In this document: positions 36,952 through 45,955 of the stretch, one piece after another | Position numbering within the stretch: position 1 is the stretch's first letter | Layout of the letters: every line of letters starts with the position of its first letter | DNA from: Nocardioides baculatus | Lineage (GTDB): Bacteria; Actinomycetota; Actinomycetes; Propionibacteriales; Nocardioidaceae | Direction of reading: 5' to 3' | DNA length: 64,000 bases | Assembly (NCBI RefSeq): GCF_016735675.1 | Contig: NZ_JAERSG010000002.1 | Coordinates: 248,001-312,000 of the forward strand | Made by a program: the position numbers and the translations under genes | Notes under the pieces: model-generated | What the model was told of the DNA's origin: nothing | The model's input: only the letters and a program-made list of their open reading frames with translations | Databases searched by the model: none

Positions 36952-38022
36952 TCAGCCCGCCACCACCGCGACGGCCTCCTCGACGCTGTCGACGAGGTGC
37001 ACGTGGCCCTCCATCGCCCGCCCGCGGGCCAGCGCCCGGAGCAGCGGCCACACCGGCAGCTCCTCGGTCCAGTGCGCCCGGCCGAGGAGCACCATCGGCG
37101 CGACGGACGAGGCGTCGGCGTAGTAGTTCTCGCAGGCGTCCTGGAAGACCTCCTGCACGGTGCCGCCGGCGCCGGGGAGGAAGACGATGCCGGCGTTGCA
37201 GATATCCAGCAGGAGCGCCTCGCGCGGTGCGTTGCTGAAGTACTTCGCGATGGACCTGGCGAACGGGTTGGGCGGCTCGTGGCCGTAGTGCCACGTCGGG
37301 ATGCCCAGCGACTCCCGGCCGTCCGGGGTGGCGTCGACGACCTCGAACGCGGCGTCGGCCCAGGCGCCGATGCTCGGCCGGAAGGACGGCACCCGGGCGA
37401 CCGTCGCGAGCGCGCCTGCCAGGTCGCCCGGCACGAAGGCGCCGAGGTTGGCGGCCTCCATCGCTCCCGGTCCGCCGCCGGTGGCGACCGTGTGGTGCGC
37501 GCCGAGCTCGTGGCCGAGCCCCGCCGCGTCGGCGTACGGCTGGCTGCCGCGCTCGACGGCGTGACCGCCCATCACGCCGACGATGTCGCGGCCGCGGACC
37601 CAGTCGGCCATCGCCGCGTCGACCTGGTGGTCGTGCAGCGCCCGTGCCAGCGTGTCGTCCGGGGTGGCCGGGCCCCGCGACCAGGCGTAGGCCCGGGCGT
37701 CGAGCGAGTCCTCGTAGCGAGGCGCGTCGTAGAGCTCGCGCGGTGAGTAGAGGGTCGTGCGGTAGGGGTCGACCGGAATGCCGGGGATGTCGTGGAGCAC
37801 GATCCCGCCCGCCAGGCGTACGGCGTCGTCGTCACCGTCGGCGAACTCGCACCCGAGGAACAGCGACTGGGCCAGCGACCGCTCGAGCAGCGCCGGCCCG
37901 CGCTCGGTGAGGTCGAGACCGACCACCCGCCAGCCCGCGAGCGACCGCGCACCCCCGGCCAGGTGGCGGTCGAGGTCGGCGAGGGTGGTCACGTCGAGGA
38001 CCCGTCCGCGGCTGTGCTTCAC
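36952..38022 (-). CDS. LOG-family-like Rossmann nucleotide-binding protein
   Basis: The 356-aa protein resembles the LOG/lysine-decarboxylase-like SLOG superfamily. Its C-terminal part has VATGGGPGAMEAANLGA and the variant IVFLPGAGGTVQEVFQDA in place of the usual PGGxGTxxE. The N-terminal 130 residues form an extra domain. LOG enzymes release ribose-phosphate from cytokinin nucleotides, but longer bacterial members of this type have no proven activity. The GTG is preceded by TAGGTT at 7 nt. It converges with the GT4 gene. Confidence 0.78.
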   Translation of the reverse strand: MKHSRGRVLDVTTLADLDRHLAGGARSLAGWRVVGLDLTERGPALLERSLAQSLFLGCEFADGDDDAVRLAGGIVLHDIPGIPVDPYRTTLYSPRELYDAPRYEDSLDARAYAWSRGPATPDDTLARALHDHQVDAAMADWVRGRDIVGVMGGHAVERGSQPYADAAGLGHELGAHHTVATGGGPGAMEAANLGAFVPGDLAGALATVARVPSFRPSIGAWADAAFEVVDATPDGRESLGIPTWHYGHEPPNPFARSIAKYFSNAPREALLLDICNAGIVFLPGAGGTVQEVFQDACENYYADASSVAPMVLLGRAHWTEELPVWPLLRALARGRAMEGHVHLVDSVEEAVAVVAG

Positions 38023-38029
38023 GGGCGCC

Positions 38030-38035
38030 AACCTA
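38030..38035 (-). promoter_or_regulatory. -10 hexamer TAGGTT (minus strand), leaderless promoter
   Basis: On the minus strand TAGGTT ends 7 nt before the GTG at 38022. Confidence 0.55.
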
Positions 38036-38039
38036 TGCC

Positions 38040-38075
38040 GCTGGCCCTTGAGTCTCTGGAGACTCAGGGGCCAGC
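38040..38075 (-). terminator. 17-bp near-perfect hairpin between the RIO kinase and LOG-like genes
   Basis: Arms at 38040-38056 and 38059-38075 differ at one position (a wobble) around a 2-nt centre. It lies 5 bp after the RIO kinase stop and immediately upstream of the next promoter, so a terminator is the simplest reading. The core TTGAGTC...GACTCA and flank GGGCCAG recur in the 36-bp repeats at 19503-19584. Confidence 0.7.
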
Positions 38076-38080
38076 GGCGG

Positions 38081-38986
38081 TCAGAAGGCGTGCGCCATGA
38101 GCTCCCCGAACAGCTCCTGCTCGTCGACCGGGAGCCCGCGTGAGCGGAACCAGGCGCACATGTTGGCGCAGTCGCGCAGCAGGAAGTCCATCCCGCGCGG
38201 GTTGCCGACGAGGTCGACGACCTGCGGCAGGTCGATGATGACCAGCCGCTCGCCGGCGGCGAGGGTGTTGTAGGGCGAGAGGTCGCCGTGGACGATCCCC
38301 GACTGCACCATCGTGCCGAGCGCGTCGCGGAGCTGCTCGTAGTAGCTCTCGACCAGGTCGGGCTCCGGGCGCACCTGCGCGACACGCGGAGCGGTGTCGA
38401 CCTCGCCGTCGACGGTGACGGTGATCCACTCCATCATCAGCTCGGTCTCGTCGATCTGGACCGGGTAGGGGACCGGCAGGCCGAGCTCCCAGCAGCGGCG
38501 GAGCGCGTTCCACTCCGAGATCGCCCACTCGCCGGCGGCCACCTGCTTGCCCCAGGTGGACTTCCGCTTGAGGGCGCGCTCGTCGCGCGAGCGCTTCATC
38601 GAACGGCCCTCGGTGTAGGCCGCGGCGCGGTGGAAGGTGCGGTGGTCGGTGTCCCGGTAGCGCTTGGCCGCCATGACGACGGCGCTGCCCGGGGTGTGCG
38701 GGTCCTCGCGCTCGACGAGGAAGACGTCGGCCTCCTTGCCGGTCTTGAGGACGCCGAGCTCGGTGTCGATGGCGCCGCTGGACACCACGACCCAGTCGGG
38801 TCGCGGTTCGGGGCCGCGCATCAGGGCCTCGAGGTCCTCCCAGCGGGACCAGCGTTGACCCTCGCCGAGCTCGTCGGCGTAGGTGTCGAAGTCGAAGACG
38901 AACGACTCGTCGATGCCCTCGAGGGGCGAACGGTCGTCAGGCCGGAGGAAGTCCTCCGGGAACTGCGGGTGAGTGTGGTGCGACAA
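38081..38986 (-). CDS. RIO-type serine protein kinase
   Basis: The 301-aa protein has the RIO1-family pattern: glycine-poor ATP loop KTGKEADVFLVER, a catalytic Lys in VVMAAKRYRD, the catalytic loop IVHGDLSPYNTL, and IIDLPQVVDLVGNP as the metal motif. RIO kinases serve ribosome maturation in archaea and eukaryotes; bacterial members are uncharacterised as far as I know. The TTG start is preceded by GGAG about 8 nt upstream and overlaps a small upstream frame with a strong ribosome binding site. The stop is followed by a hairpin. Confidence 0.85.
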   Translation of the reverse strand: MSHHTHPQFPEDFLRPDDRSPLEGIDESFVFDFDTYADELGEGQRWSRWEDLEALMRGPEPRPDWVVVSSGAIDTELGVLKTGKEADVFLVEREDPHTPGSAVVMAAKRYRDTDHRTFHRAAAYTEGRSMKRSRDERALKRKSTWGKQVAAGEWAISEWNALRRCWELGLPVPYPVQIDETELMMEWITVTVDGEVDTAPRVAQVRPEPDLVESYYEQLRDALGTMVQSGIVHGDLSPYNTLAAGERLVIIDLPQVVDLVGNPRGMDFLLRDCANMCAWFRSRGLPVDEQELFGELMAHAF

Positions 38987-39047
38987 CGTGGGTGCTCCAT
39001 GTGTGCGAAAGGTGGTCGGCGGACAGGCCGAGGACAGTGATGGACAT
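38937..39047 (-). CDS. Possible leader peptide upstream of the RIO kinase (36 aa)
   Basis: An ATG with a perfect AAGGAG site 7 nt upstream opens a 36-codon frame (MSITVLGLSADHLSHTWS at its start) that ends inside the kinase coding region, about 50 bp after the kinase start. It has the best ribosome binding site in this stretch, whereas the kinase has a TTG start and a modest site, so translational coupling is plausible. It has no recognisable domain and may be fortuitous. Confidence 0.4.
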   Translation of the reverse strand: MSITVLGLSADHLSHTWSTHVVAPHSPAVPGGLPPA

Positions 39048-39148
39048 GTCACGGCTCCTTTCGGACACGGGCAGCGCGGATCGACACCCGGTTTCGCGGC
39101 CAGTCTGACGGACCGGCTCGTTGCGCGCACGCGAATTACGGCGTGGGC

Positions 39149-39154
39149 TAGGTT
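39149..39154 (+). promoter_or_regulatory. -10 hexamer TAGGTT, leaderless promoter of the M1 peptidase
   Basis: TAGGTT ends 6 nt before the GTG at 39161, with no ribosome binding site between. Confidence 0.55.
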
Positions 39155-39160
39155 CGGGCG

Positions 39161-40600
39161 GTGACCTCACGAGCCATGCCACGCCCGCTCCTCGCAGCCG
39201 CGATCTGCGCCGCCATGACCGTCGGCCTCACCAGCGCGACGGCCACCGCGGAGGCGCCGTTCGTCGCGCCCGTCGACGGGGCGTCGGGCATCGGCGACCC
39301 CTACTGGCCGCTCGACGGCAACGGCGGCATCGACGTGACGTCGTACGAGATCCGCAACAGCTATGCCTTCGACACCAAGCGGCTCGCCGGCCGCACCCGC
39401 GTCGAGCTGACCGCGACGAGCGACCTGCGCAGCCTCTCCCTCGACTTCCTGCTCGACGTCTCGAAGGTGACCGTCGACGGTGCTGCCGCCGACTTCACGA
39501 AGACCGACGAGGGGCACGAGCTGCGGATCACCCCCGCCGAGCCGCTGCTCGCCGGCACCGACCACGCGGTGGTGGTGTCGTACGCCGACCACCCGGCGTC
39601 GCACTCCTACGCGGGCGAGAACAGCTGGCTGGCCACCTCGCGCGAGGTCGTCACGATGAACGAGCCGCACATGGCGCCGTGGTGGTTCCCGAGCAACGAC
39701 CACCCGCAGGACAAGGCGATGGTCGACGTGAGGATCCGCGTGCCCAACGGCCGCGAGGTGATCTCCAACGGCAAGCTGAAGGGACGGCAGGTCGGCAAGC
39801 GGTCGACGACCTGGCACTGGCGTGCCGACGAGCCGATGGTGCCCTACCTCGCGTTCTTCGCGGCCGGCGACTTCACCATCGCCAAGGGCGTCCACAAGGG
39901 GCTCCCGTGGCTGGTCGCCGTCTCCCAGGCGCTCGGCCAGGTCGACGAGGACGCCAGCATGCGGCTGATGCGCAAGACCCCGGCCGTCGTCGCCGGCCTC
40001 GAGAAGGACCTCGGCGACTACCCGTTCTCGGTCGTCGGCGGGCTCACCACCTCGATCAACAGCGGCTTCGCGCTGGAGAACCAGACCCGGCCCACCTATC
40101 CCGCCGTCGGCAGCAGCTACACCAGCCTCGTCGTGCACGAGCTCGCGCACCAGTGGTTCGGCGACGACGTCGCCGTCCAGCAGTGGCGCGACATCTGGCT
40201 CAACGAGGGCTTCGCGACCTTCATGGAGTGGCGCTGGTCGGAGAAGCACGGCGGCCGCACCGCCGCGACGATCCTCGACGACTACTACAGCAACGTCGGG
40301 GCCGAGTCGGACTTCTGGCAGGTCACCGTCGCCGATCCCGGCGCCGCGAAGATCTTCGACGACTCGGTCTACGGCCGCGGTGCGATGACGCTGCAGGCGC
40401 TGCGCAACCGCGTCGGCAACCAGGACTTCTGGCGGATCCTGCGCACGTGGATCCGCGAGCAGAACGGCGGCAACGGCTCGAGCGAGGAGTTCGAGGCGCT
40501 CGCCGCGCGGGTCAGCGGCGAGGACCTCACCGGCTTCTTCACCGCGTGGCTCCGCACTGCCGCCAAGCCGGCCAAGAGCGCCGACAACGGTCTCCTCTGA
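39161..40600 (+). CDS. Secreted M1-family metallopeptidase
   Basis: The 479-aa zinc peptidase has a signal peptide (PLLAAAICAAMTVGLTSATA), an N-terminal beta domain, and the thermolysin-like zinc site HELAH at 326-330 with the third ligand Glu349 (WLNEGF). The GAMEN-like substrate motif is reduced to NSGFALENQ. A short C-terminal helical part is present, but the full ERAP-type C-domain is absent, as in other short actinobacterial M1 proteins. It is expected outside the membrane. The next gene starts 8 bp later. Confidence 0.9.
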   Translation: MTSRAMPRPLLAAAICAAMTVGLTSATATAEAPFVAPVDGASGIGDPYWPLDGNGGIDVTSYEIRNSYAFDTKRLAGRTRVELTATSDLRSLSLDFLLDVSKVTVDGAAADFTKTDEGHELRITPAEPLLAGTDHAVVVSYADHPASHSYAGENSWLATSREVVTMNEPHMAPWWFPSNDHPQDKAMVDVRIRVPNGREVISNGKLKGRQVGKRSTTWHWRADEPMVPYLAFFAAGDFTIAKGVHKGLPWLVAVSQALGQVDEDASMRLMRKTPAVVAGLEKDLGDYPFSVVGGLTTSINSGFALENQTRPTYPAVGSSYTSLVVHELAHQWFGDDVAVQQWRDIWLNEGFATFMEWRWSEKHGGRTAATILDDYYSNVGAESDFWQVTVADPGAAKIFDDSVYGRGAMTLQALRNRVGNQDFWRILRTWIREQNGGNGSSEEFEALAARVSGEDLTGFFTAWLRTAAKPAKSADNGLL

Positions 40601-40608
40601 GGTCGCCC

Positions 40609-41187
40609 GTGGCACCCGTGAACTGGTTCCGGCCGCCCGCCGACGGCGACCCCGGCACGCTCAACGCCTGCTACGAGGCGCTCGACATCCACGTCGTGCG
40701 CGGCCGGGCCGACGACGTCGCCGCCACCGTCGAGGGGCAGGACCTCACCTTTGCCCGGCTGCTCACCGAGGTGGCCGCCTGCGGCGGGGTGCTCCGCGCC
40801 TTCGGCGTCGGGCTCGGCGACCGGGTGGTGGTGAGCGAGCTGTCGCCGGAGAACCGCATCGTGGTCCCGCTCGCGGTGGCCCGCGTCGGTGCTCTGGCGG
40901 CCTACGACAACACGGTGGGCGCCGCGGGCAAGGTGCGCGTCGACGCCACCGGGTTCGGGGTCGACGGCGACGAGGTGTCGTGGGACGTCGCGATGCGGGC
41001 CGGTCGCACCGACCCGGCGGGCTGCGCCGACGTGCCGGGTGACGCCGTCATGGCCACCCACGGCGACGACGTCCTGACCGTGCTGGCGGCCGTCGGCGCG
41101 TCGGACGACCACAAGCCCGCCACACCGGCCGGAGCCACGCTCGTCGAGGTCGGCGGCGTGAGGTTCTGGTCGTTCGACACGCCCTGA
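40609..41187 (+). CDS. Stand-alone N-terminal region of an acyl-CoA synthetase-like protein
   Basis: The 192-aa product reads like the first part of acetyl/propionyl-CoA synthetases: WFRPPADGDPGTLNACYEAL resembles the typical WF..GTLN.CYNAVDRH segment, then LTFARLLTEVAACGGVLRAF and GLGDRVVVSELSPE. The AMP-binding signature, adenylate-forming core and C-terminal lid are absent, so it cannot be a complete synthetase. It could be a decayed remnant, but the frame is clean. The GTG has GAGG 6 nt upstream, close after the M1 peptidase. Confidence 0.7.
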   Translation: MAPVNWFRPPADGDPGTLNACYEALDIHVVRGRADDVAATVEGQDLTFARLLTEVAACGGVLRAFGVGLGDRVVVSELSPENRIVVPLAVARVGALAAYDNTVGAAGKVRVDATGFGVDGDEVSWDVAMRAGRTDPAGCADVPGDAVMATHGDDVLTVLAAVGASDDHKPATPAGATLVEVGGVRFWSFDTP

Positions 41188-41207
41188 GCGGCCCGCCACG
41201 CACCTGA

Positions 41208-41213
41208 CAGACT
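41208..41213 (+). promoter_or_regulatory. -10 hexamer CAGACT, leaderless promoter of dxr
   Basis: CAGACT ends 7 nt before the GTG at 41221. Confidence 0.45.
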
Positions 41214-41220
41214 GGGCGCC

Positions 41221-42327
41221 GTGACCGCCCGCGACATCGTGATCCTCGGCTCGACCGGCTCCATCGGCACGCAGGCGCTCGACCTCGTCCGCGCCAACCC
41301 CGACCGGTTCCGCGTCGTCGGGCTCACCGCCGGCGGGTCCAACCCCGAGCTGTTCGAGGCGCAGGTCGCCGAGTTCGCACCTGCCTTCTCCGGGCTGGGG
41401 GAGGAGGCGTCGACCGAGGCCGCCGGCCGCGCGTGCGACGTCGTGCTCAACGGCATCACCGGAGCCGTTGGGCTCCGGCCGACGCTGGCCGCTCTCGACG
41501 CCGGTACGACGCTCGCGCTGGCCAACAAGGAGTCGCTGATCATGGGCGGCTCGCTGGTCACCGACCGCGCGCGGCCGGGCCAGATCGTCCCGGTCGACTC
41601 CGAGCACTCGGCGCTCGCGCAGTGCCTGCGCGCCGGGTCCCACGACGACGTACGCCGGCTCGTGCTGACCGCGTCGGGCGGGCCGTTCCGCGGGCGCACC
41701 CGCGACGACCTCGCCGAGGTCACCGTCGAGGAGGCCCTCCAGCACCCGACCTGGTCGATGGGACCGGTCATCACGATCAACTCGGCCACGCTGGTCAACA
41801 AGGGGCTCGAGGTGATCGAGGCCCACCTGCTCTTCGGCATCCCGCTCGACCGGATCGACGTCGTCGTGCACCCCACGAGCGACGTCCACTCGATGGTGGA
41901 GTTCGTCGACGGCTCGACGATCCTGCAGGCCAGCCCGCCGACGATGATGATCCCGATCGCGCTCGGTCTCGCGTGGCCCGACCGGGTGCCCGACGCCGCT
42001 CCCGGGTTCGACTGGAGCACGCCCGGCACGTGGGAGTTCTTCCCGCTCGACGACGAGGCGTTCCCGGCCGTGTCGCTGGCCCGGACCGCCGGCGGGCTCG
42101 GCGGCACCGCCCCCGCCGTCTACAACGCCGCCAACGAGGAGTGCGTCGAGGCGTTCCGCGGGGGACGCCTGCGCTTCGTGGACATCATCCCCACGGTTGC
42201 CGCGGTCCTCGCCGCCCACGACGTACGATCGGGGGAGCACCTCTCCGTGGACGACGTCCTCGCCGCCGATGCCTGGGCTCGCGAGGAAGCGTCGGCCCTG
42301 ATCGCCGACAAGGACGTCCCTGCATGA
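41221..42327 (+). CDS. dxr: 1-deoxy-D-xylulose 5-phosphate reductoisomerase
   Basis: The 368-aa enzyme makes 2-C-methyl-D-erythritol 4-phosphate, the second step of the MEP isoprenoid pathway. Its NADPH-binding loop is [31 protein letters not shown] and [10 protein letters not shown] form the active site; [20 protein letters not shown] is conserved. The stop overlaps rseP (ATGA), and ispG from the same pathway follows rseP. Confidence 0.97.
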   Translation: MTARDIVILGSTGSIGTQALDLVRANPDRFRVVGLTAGGSNPELFEAQVAEFAPAFSGLGEEASTEAAGRACDVVLNGITGAVGLRPTLAALDAGTTLALANKESLIMGGSLVTDRARPGQIVPVDSEHSALAQCLRAGSHDDVRRLVLTASGGPFRGRTRDDLAEVTVEEALQHPTWSMGPVITINSATLVNKGLEVIEAHLLFGIPLDRIDVVVHPTSDVHSMVEFVDGSTILQASPPTMMIPIALGLAWPDRVPDAAPGFDWSTPGTWEFFPLDDEAFPAVSLARTAGGLGGTAPAVYNAANEECVEAFRGGRLRFVDIIPTVAAVLAAHDVRSGEHLSVDDVLAADAWAREEASALIADKDVPA

Positions 42328-43670
42328 CCCCCCTGCTCTACACGTTGGGCGTCGTCGCCTTCGTCCTGGCGATCCTCGTCTCGATCGGGCTGCACGAGTT
42401 CGGCCACCTGGTCCCGGCGAAGAAGTTCGGCTGCAAGGTGCCCCAGTGGTTCATCGGCTTCGGGCCGACGGTCTGGAGCAAGCAGATCGGCGACACCGAG
42501 TACGGCGTGAAGGCCATCCCGCTCGGCGGCTACGTGAAGATCGTCGGGATGCTGCCCCCGGGCGCGCAGGACCTCGTCGAGGAGACGACGTACGACGAGG
42601 ACGGCGAGCCGGTGCACAAGGTGCGCCGCTCCAACACCGGGATGTTCACCCAGCTGATCTCCGACGCCCGCGCGGCCGAGTGGGAGTACGTCAAGCAGCA
42701 CGACACCGACCGGCTCTTCTACCGCCTCGCGTGGTGGAAGAAGGTGATCGTGATGGCGGGCGGGCCGATGGTCAACATCGCCATCGCGTTCTCGCTGTTC
42801 GTGCTGCTGTTCGCGACCTACGGCAACCCGCGCGACCAGGTCATCGAGCCGACCGTCGCGTCGGTGCCCGCCTGCGTGATCCCCGTCGAGGAGGCCGGCC
42901 GCGCCTGCACGTCCGACGACCCGCCCACGCCCGCTGCGCAGGCCGGGATCCGGCCCGGCGACGTGATCGTGAGCTTCAACGGCACGCCGTTCAGCGACTG
43001 GGACAGCTTCCAGTCGCAGATCCGCGACAACGCCGACGGCGATGCCGTCATCGAGGTCCGACGCGACGGCGAGCTGCTCACGCTGCAGACCAACACGACC
43101 GTCACGCTGCGCCAGACCTCGGTCGAGGACGACGCGCTCACCGAGGTCGGCTTCCTCGGCGTGCAGCCCGAGGTCAGCCTCGCGACGGGCGGCCCGATCT
43201 ACACCGCCATCCAGATGGAGACGATGACGGTCGAGACGGCGAAGGCCCTCGGCCAGCTGCCGGTCAAGGTCTACGAGGTGGGCCGCGCGATCGTCGGGCT
43301 CCAGGAACGCGACCCCGAGAGCCCGGTCTCCATCGTCGGCGGTGGCCGCTTCGCCGGTGAGGCCGCGGCGAGCGACGCCTTCCCGATGACCGAGAAGCTC
43401 GTCACGCTCCTGTTCCTCATCGCGAGCTTCAACTTCTTCATCGGCATGTTCAACTTCGTGCCCCTCCTGCCGCTCGACGGCGGCCACATCGCCGGCGCGC
43501 TCTACGAGGGCCTCAAGCGCGGGCTCGCCCGCCTGCGCGGTCGTCCCGACCCCGGTCACGTCGACGTCGCCAAGCTGCTGCCGGTGGCGTACGTCGTCGG
43601 GCTCGCGATGCTCGTGATGGGCGTGGTCCTGATCGTCGCCGACCTCGTCGTGCCGCTGCACCTGAGCTGA
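42324..43670 (+). CDS. rseP: Site-2 metalloprotease RseP/Rip1 (M50)
   Basis: The 448-aa intramembrane protease has HEFGH at residues 24-28 (zinc ligands with catalytic Glu25) in the first span, a PDZ domain in the middle ([17 protein letters not shown]), and the third zinc ligand in [13 protein letters not shown]. In mycobacteria the homologue Rip1 cleaves anti-sigma factors; this window carries two ECF sigma genes, but no direct link is visible. It is coupled to dxr by ATGA. Confidence 0.95.
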   Translation: MTPLLYTLGVVAFVLAILVSIGLHEFGHLVPAKKFGCKVPQWFIGFGPTVWSKQIGDTEYGVKAIPLGGYVKIVGMLPPGAQDLVEETTYDEDGEPVHKVRRSNTGMFTQLISDARAAEWEYVKQHDTDRLFYRLAWWKKVIVMAGGPMVNIAIAFSLFVLLFATYGNPRDQVIEPTVASVPACVIPVEEAGRACTSDDPPTPAAQAGIRPGDVIVSFNGTPFSDWDSFQSQIRDNADGDAVIEVRRDGELLTLQTNTTVTLRQTSVEDDALTEVGFLGVQPEVSLATGGPIYTAIQMETMTVETAKALGQLPVKVYEVGRAIVGLQERDPESPVSIVGGGRFAGEAAASDAFPMTEKLVTLLFLIASFNFFIGMFNFVPLLPLDGGHIAGALYEGLKRGLARLRGRPDPGHVDVAKLLPVAYVVGLAMLVMGVVLIVADLVVPLHLS

Positions 43671-43714
43671 GCTCGAGGCTCCACGCCGACTCGGGGAGAC
43701 GGGGCACCCCCTCC

Positions 43715-43720
43715 TAGACT
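43715..43720 (+). promoter_or_regulatory. -10 hexamer TAGACT, leaderless promoter of ispG
   Basis: TAGACT ends 6 nt before the ATG at 43727, with no ribosome binding site between. Confidence 0.55.
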
Positions 43721-43726
43721 GGCGGC

Positions 43727-44878
43727 ATGACTTCCGTCGGCCTGGGCATGCCCGCGCTCCCGCCCCCCGTCCTGTCGCCGCGTCGCCAGACCCGCCAGAT
43801 CAAGGTCGGGTCCGTCGGGGTCGGCAGCGACTCGCCGATCTCCGTGCAGTCGATGACGACGACGCTCACGTCCGACGTCAACGCCACGCTCCAGCAGATC
43901 GCCGAGCTCACCGCGACCGGCTGCGACATCGTGCGTGTCGCCTGCCCGAGCCAGGACGACGCCGACGCGCTGCCCGCCATCGCGCAGAAGTCGCAGATCC
44001 CGGTCATCGCCGACATCCACTTCCAGCCGAAGTACGTCTTCGCGGCCATCGACGCCGGCTGCGCCGCCGTACGCGTCAACCCGGGCAACATCCGCAAGTT
44101 CGACGACCAGGTCAAGGAGATCGCGAAGGCGGCCAAGGACCGCGGCACGTCGATCCGCATCGGTGTCAACGCCGGGTCGCTCGACAAGCGGATCATGGAC
44201 AAGTACGGCAAGGCGACGCCCGAGGCGCTCGTCGAGTCGGCCGTCTGGGAGGCGAGCCTCTTCGAGGAGCACGACTTCCACGACTTCAAGATCTCGGTCA
44301 AGCACAACGACCCCGTCGTGATGGTGCGTGCCTACGAGCTGCTCGCCGAGGCCGGCGACTGGCCCCTGCACCTCGGCGTCACCGAGGCCGGCCCGGCCTT
44401 CCAGGGGACCATCAAGTCCTCGGTCGCCTTCGGGCACCTGCTCAGCCAGGGCATCGGCGACACGATCCGCGTCTCGCTCTCCGCGCCCCCGGTCGAGGAG
44501 GTCAAGGTCGGCCTCCAGATCCTGGAGTCGCTCAACCTCAAGCCGCGCCGTCTCGAGATCGTCTCCTGCCCGAGCTGCGGCCGCGCCCAGGTCGACGTCT
44601 ACAAGCTCGCCGAGGAGGTCACCGCCGGCCTCGACGGGCTCGAGGTGCCGCTGCGCGTCGCCGTGATGGGCTGCGTCGTCAACGGTCCCGGCGAGGCCCG
44701 TGAGGCCGACCTCGGCGTCGCGTCCGGCAACGGCAAGGGCCAGATCTTCGTCAAGGGCGAGGTCATCAAGACCGTCCCCGAGTCGCAGATCGTGGAGACC
44801 CTCATCGAGGAGGCCATGCGCCTCGCCGAGGGCATGGAGCCGGTCGAGGGCTCCGAGGCGTCGGTCTCCGTCTCCTGA
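43727..44878 (+). CDS. ispG: 4-hydroxy-3-methylbut-2-enyl diphosphate synthase (IspG/GcpE)
   Basis: The 383-aa iron-sulfur enzyme catalyses the penultimate MEP step. The TIM barrel is evident ([50 protein letters not shown]) and the C-terminal cluster ligands appear in [13 protein letters not shown] and [13 protein letters not shown]. It has its own leaderless promoter. A 78-bp inverted repeat follows the stop and probably ends the transcript. Confidence 0.97.
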   Translation: MTSVGLGMPALPPPVLSPRRQTRQIKVGSVGVGSDSPISVQSMTTTLTSDVNATLQQIAELTATGCDIVRVACPSQDDADALPAIAQKSQIPVIADIHFQPKYVFAAIDAGCAAVRVNPGNIRKFDDQVKEIAKAAKDRGTSIRIGVNAGSLDKRIMDKYGKATPEALVESAVWEASLFEEHDFHDFKISVKHNDPVVMVRAYELLAEAGDWPLHLGVTEAGPAFQGTIKSSVAFGHLLSQGIGDTIRVSLSAPPVEEVKVGLQILESLNLKPRRLEIVSCPSCGRAQVDVYKLAEEVTAGLDGLEVPLRVAVMGCVVNGPGEAREADLGVASGNGKGQIFVKGEVIKTVPESQIVETLIEEAMRLAEGMEPVEGSEASVSVS

Positions 44879-44884
44879 CGCTCC

Positions 44885-44962
44885 ACCATGGGATGTCGAC
44901 CGACCTGCACGTCCCACGGTCGATCAACCATGGGAAGTGCAGGTTCGCCGACATCCCACGGT
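44885..44962. repeat. Inverted repeat with 36-bp arms after ispG
   Basis: Arms at 44885-44920 and 44927-44962 match at 30 of 36 positions around a 6-nt loop. Each arm also begins ACCATGGGA and ends TCCCACGGT, so it can fold on itself, giving one long or two short hairpins. It may act as a terminator for ispG, or it may be a small mobile palindrome. Confidence 0.8.
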
Positions 44963-44992
44963 GAAGCAGCAGGACAGCACGCACGGCGTGAG

Positions 44993-44998
44993 TAGGCT
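44993..44998 (+). promoter_or_regulatory. -10 hexamer TAGGCT, leaderless promoter of the GNAT gene
   Basis: TAGGCT ends 6 nt before the GTG at 45005. Confidence 0.55.
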
Positions 44999-45004
44999 CC
45001 GAGC

Positions 45005-45862
45005 GTGCTGAGGACCCGCGGGGTAGGACAGGTGCGCGTGCTGGGCCCGGGCGACCGGGACAGCTTCGTCGCGCTCGCGGAGCAGGACCCGGTGGTCAAC
45101 GTGTTCGCCGACTACCGCGCCCGCCTGACCAACCTCGACGAGCGGTGGCTCGGCGGCCAGGTGTGGGGACGGTTCGAGGACGACGTGCTCGTCGCCGGGT
45201 GCCACCTCGGAGCCAACCTCGTGCCGGTGCAGTGCACGCCCGCCGACGTCGGTGCCTTCGCCGACGTGGCGCTCCGGCGCCGCAACAGCGTCGGGACGAT
45301 CGTCGGGCCCAGCGACGTCGTGGCGGCGCTGTGGGAGCTGGTCGGTCCGAAGTGGGCGCAGCCACGCGAGATCCGGGCGCGCCAGCCGCACCTCCAGACG
45401 GACCGGCTCCCGACGACACCGGGCGACCCCGGCGTACGCCTCACGACGCCCGCGGACCTCGAGGTCCTCTACCCGGCCTGCGTCGCGATGTACACCGAGG
45501 AGGTCGGCGTCTCGCCGGAGAACGACGCAGGCGGCGGCGACCTCTACCGCGCACGGATCCGCCAGCTCATCGGCCGCGGCTGGTCGATGGCGAGCTTCGA
45601 CGACGCCGGAGTGGTGTTCAAGGCCGAGGTGGCCTGCGCGACGCCGTACGCCGCCCAGGTGCAGGGCGTCTGGGTGCGACCGGATCGCCGGGGCGAGGGC
45701 CTCGCGGTGACGGGCATGGCGGCGGTCGTGGAGCACGTCCTGGGGAGCGGCATGGCCCCGGTCGTCTCGCTCTACGTCAACGAGTGGAACGAGCCCGCAC
45801 GGGCGGCGTACGCCCGGGTCGGTTTCGAGCAGACCGCGACCTTCGCCACGATGATGTTCTGA
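45005..45862 (+). CDS. DUF4081/GNAT-family N-acetyltransferase
   Basis: The 285-aa protein combines an N-terminal DUF4081-like domain (VRVLGPGDRDSFVALAEQDP; NVFADYR) with a C-terminal GNAT domain whose acetyl-CoA loop is VWVRPDRRGEGLAVTGMAAV, followed by SLYVNEWNEPARAAYARVGF. This architecture is common next to ispG in actinobacteria; its substrate is unknown. The leaderless promoter supports the GTG. Confidence 0.88.
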   Translation: MLRTRGVGQVRVLGPGDRDSFVALAEQDPVVNVFADYRARLTNLDERWLGGQVWGRFEDDVLVAGCHLGANLVPVQCTPADVGAFADVALRRRNSVGTIVGPSDVVAALWELVGPKWAQPREIRARQPHLQTDRLPTTPGDPGVRLTTPADLEVLYPACVAMYTEEVGVSPENDAGGGDLYRARIRQLIGRGWSMASFDDAGVVFKAEVACATPYAAQVQGVWVRPDRRGEGLAVTGMAAVVEHVLGSGMAPVVSLYVNEWNEPARAAYARVGFEQTATFATMMF

Positions 45863-45955
45863 CCCACCGGAAAAGGTCTGCGAAGAAAGTTCTGCCGGAG
45901 GTGTATCAGCACGGCGGTGCCGTGCACCTGTGCTGACATGGGGACAATGGTCACC

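Noticed and set aside
38040..38075. Insertion-sequence terminal repeats
   Set aside because: The arms are only 2 nt apart, with no transposase and no target duplication; a terminator or small palindrome explains it.
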